A stretch of 64,000 nucleotides of DNA from Shewanella sp. GD04112 (GTDB lineage: Bacteria > Pseudomonadota > Gammaproteobacteria > Enterobacterales > Shewanellaceae): positions 4,650,001 through 4,714,000 of the forward strand of contig NZ_JAOEAL010000001.1 in NCBI RefSeq assembly GCF_029835735.1, in the 5' to 3' direction. The position numbers and the translations under genes are program-made. The notes beneath the pieces are model-generated. The model saw only the letters and a list, made by a program, of their open reading frames with translations. It was not told the DNA's origin and did not search any database. Shown in pieces: positions 63,245 to 64,000 of this stretch; the first letter of the stretch is position 1; each line of letters starts with the position of its first letter.

Positions 63245-63899
63245 CTCTAAGACTTAATCCAACCCCACGAATCGTATGCAGCAATTGGTGTTCGAAGGGC
63301 TTATCGAGCACTCTACGTAGAAGATGAACATGGCTGCGTAGGCTATCACTATCCGGAATACTATCAGGCCAAATCAATCGCTCAATTTCTTCTCGACTGA
63401 CCGTTTCTGGGCTGCGCCGCGCTAATAACGCTAAGATCTGCCAACCTGTTTTAGATAACGTAAGCAATAGTCCTTGGCGATAAACCAGATGATTCCCAAA
63501 ATCTATTTCGAGATCACCGATGGTGAGACGTTGAGGCGCAGGTCGACGCTGGGCGACCACTTTTAGTCGTGCAACCAACTCTTCCATCGCAAAAGGCTTT
63601 ACTAGGTAATCGTCAGCCCCAACCGCAAACCCACTCAAACGTTCTTTAAGGCTACTGCGTGCAGTTAACATAATCACGGGTGAAGTAATGCACTGTGCTT
63701 TCCACCGTTCACACGCTTTTATTCCATCACCGTCCGGTAAATTAAGATCCAGGATAATAGCGTCAAATTGTTGCCGGCTAATGAGCATATCTGCTTGGGC
63801 TAAATTAAATGCGTAATCACACTCAATGCCACTTAACTCAAGATATTGAATGATGTTACTTGATAACAGCCGATTATCCTCAATCAGTAATATCAACAT
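63222..63899 (-). CDS. OmpR-family response regulator of the urd cluster
   Basis: The 225-residue protein has a receiver domain with the phosphorylatable Asp in AIILDLNLPDGDG (about residue 51), Thr in VIMLTARS and Lys in DYLVKPFAMEEL. The C-terminal winged helix (LTLSKTGWQILALLARRSPETVSREEIERLIW) binds DNA. It is co-transcribed with the kinase. Its likely targets are the channel and urdA. Confidence 0.92.
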   Translation of the reverse strand: MLILLIEDNRLLSSNIIQYLELSGIECDYAFNLAQADMLISRQQFDAIILDLNLPDGDGIKACERWKAQCITSPVIMLTARSSLKERLSGFAVGADDYLVKPFAMEELVARLKVVAQRRPAPQRLTIGDLEIDFGNHLVYRQGLLLTLSKTGWQILALLARRSPETVSREEIERLIWPDSIPDSDSLRSHVHLLRRVLDKPFEHQLLHTIRGVGLSLRDDTDASS

Positions 63900-63901
63900 A
63901 T

Positions 63902-64000
63902 TTAAATCAACTCATATTGGTGCGCCAAATGAACCAAGTTTGCCCTATTAGCTGCACCAAATTTTTTCCGCATGGTTTCCATATGATATTCAACTCCTCT
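63902..64000 (-). CDS. LuxR-type regulator, C-terminal end (runs off window)
   Basis: Only the last 32 codons are present: VEYHMETMRKKFGAANRANLVH and LAHQYELI then a stop. The VEYHMxxMRKKFG helix is the recognition helix of LuxR/GerE-type DNA-binding domains. It ends two bases before the response-regulator stop-strand neighbour begins, so the genes are probably one operon. The rest lies outside the window. Confidence 0.75.
   Translation of the reverse strand, partial: RGVEYHMETMRKKFGAANRANLVHLAHQYELI

Overview
The window is chromosomal DNA from a Shewanella-type gammaproteobacterium. CymA, the tetraheme quinol dehydrogenase characteristic of this genus, is encoded at 26115-26678. The order menDHCE, rpoH, ftsXEY, rsmD, cymA, plsB, lexA-sulA, caa3 oxidase, nfuA, urdA matches what I remember of Shewanella oneidensis and its close relatives. 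The genus is well supported; the species is not decided. I see no rRNA, tRNA, CRISPR array, prophage or complete insertion sequence.

Layout. 1-9.2 kb: the N-terminal part of a chemoreceptor, small envelope or unknown genes, a MITE-like element wedged between two convergent genes, a frameshifted HDOD gene, a TonB-family protein, and a YjeH-type amino-acid exporter divergent from an Lrp-type regulator. 9.4-13.5 kb: a respiratory module made of a pentaheme cytochrome c, a Tat-exported 4Fe-4S protein and an NrfD-like membrane subunit, with no catalytic subunit, facing a LysR regulator across an AT-rich gap. 13.7-18.8 kb: menaquinone genes menD-menH-menC-menE. 18.8-26.7 kb: rpoH, ftsX-ftsE-ftsY, rsmD, a DUF1145 gene, a GlxA-type AraC regulator, an isochorismatase-family hydrolase and cymA.

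27-33.8 kb: a metal (probably copper) handling island with three small exported Met/Cys/His-rich proteins, a DUF2057 protein, an RND adaptor carrying extra metal-binding domains, and a CusA-type pump. 33.8-35 kb: an auxiliary tryptophanyl-tRNA synthetase gene preceded by a 23-codon leader ORF with tandem Trp codons and mutually exclusive antiterminator and terminator hairpins, i.e. a complete-looking tryptophan attenuator. 35-44.5 kb: RNase T2, a chemoreceptor, a double VOC protein, an aromatic amino-acid permease translationally overlapped with plsB, and lexA-sulA with two LexA boxes.

44.8-53.9 kb: a caa3-type cytochrome c oxidase operon (coxB with two fused cytochrome c domains, coxA, ctaG, coxC) with SURF1, heme A synthesis (ctaA, ctaB) and SCO. 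53.9-59 kb: polysaccharide deacetylase, MATE exporter, S9 peptidase, nfuA. 59.2-64 kb: an apparent urocanate respiration cluster: UrdA, a Tsx/OmpK-like outer-membrane channel, a sensor kinase and response regulator, and the end of a LuxR-type regulator.

How the parts fit: the men genes make menaquinone; CymA oxidises menaquinol and feeds periplasmic reductases, of which UrdA is a plausible client. The NrfBCD-like module could be a parallel quinol route. The caa3 operon is the aerobic terminal branch. CRP- or FNR-like palindromes lie upstream of three of these respiratory loci, consistent with the known CRP control of respiration in Shewanella. The most notable find is the trpS2 attenuator.
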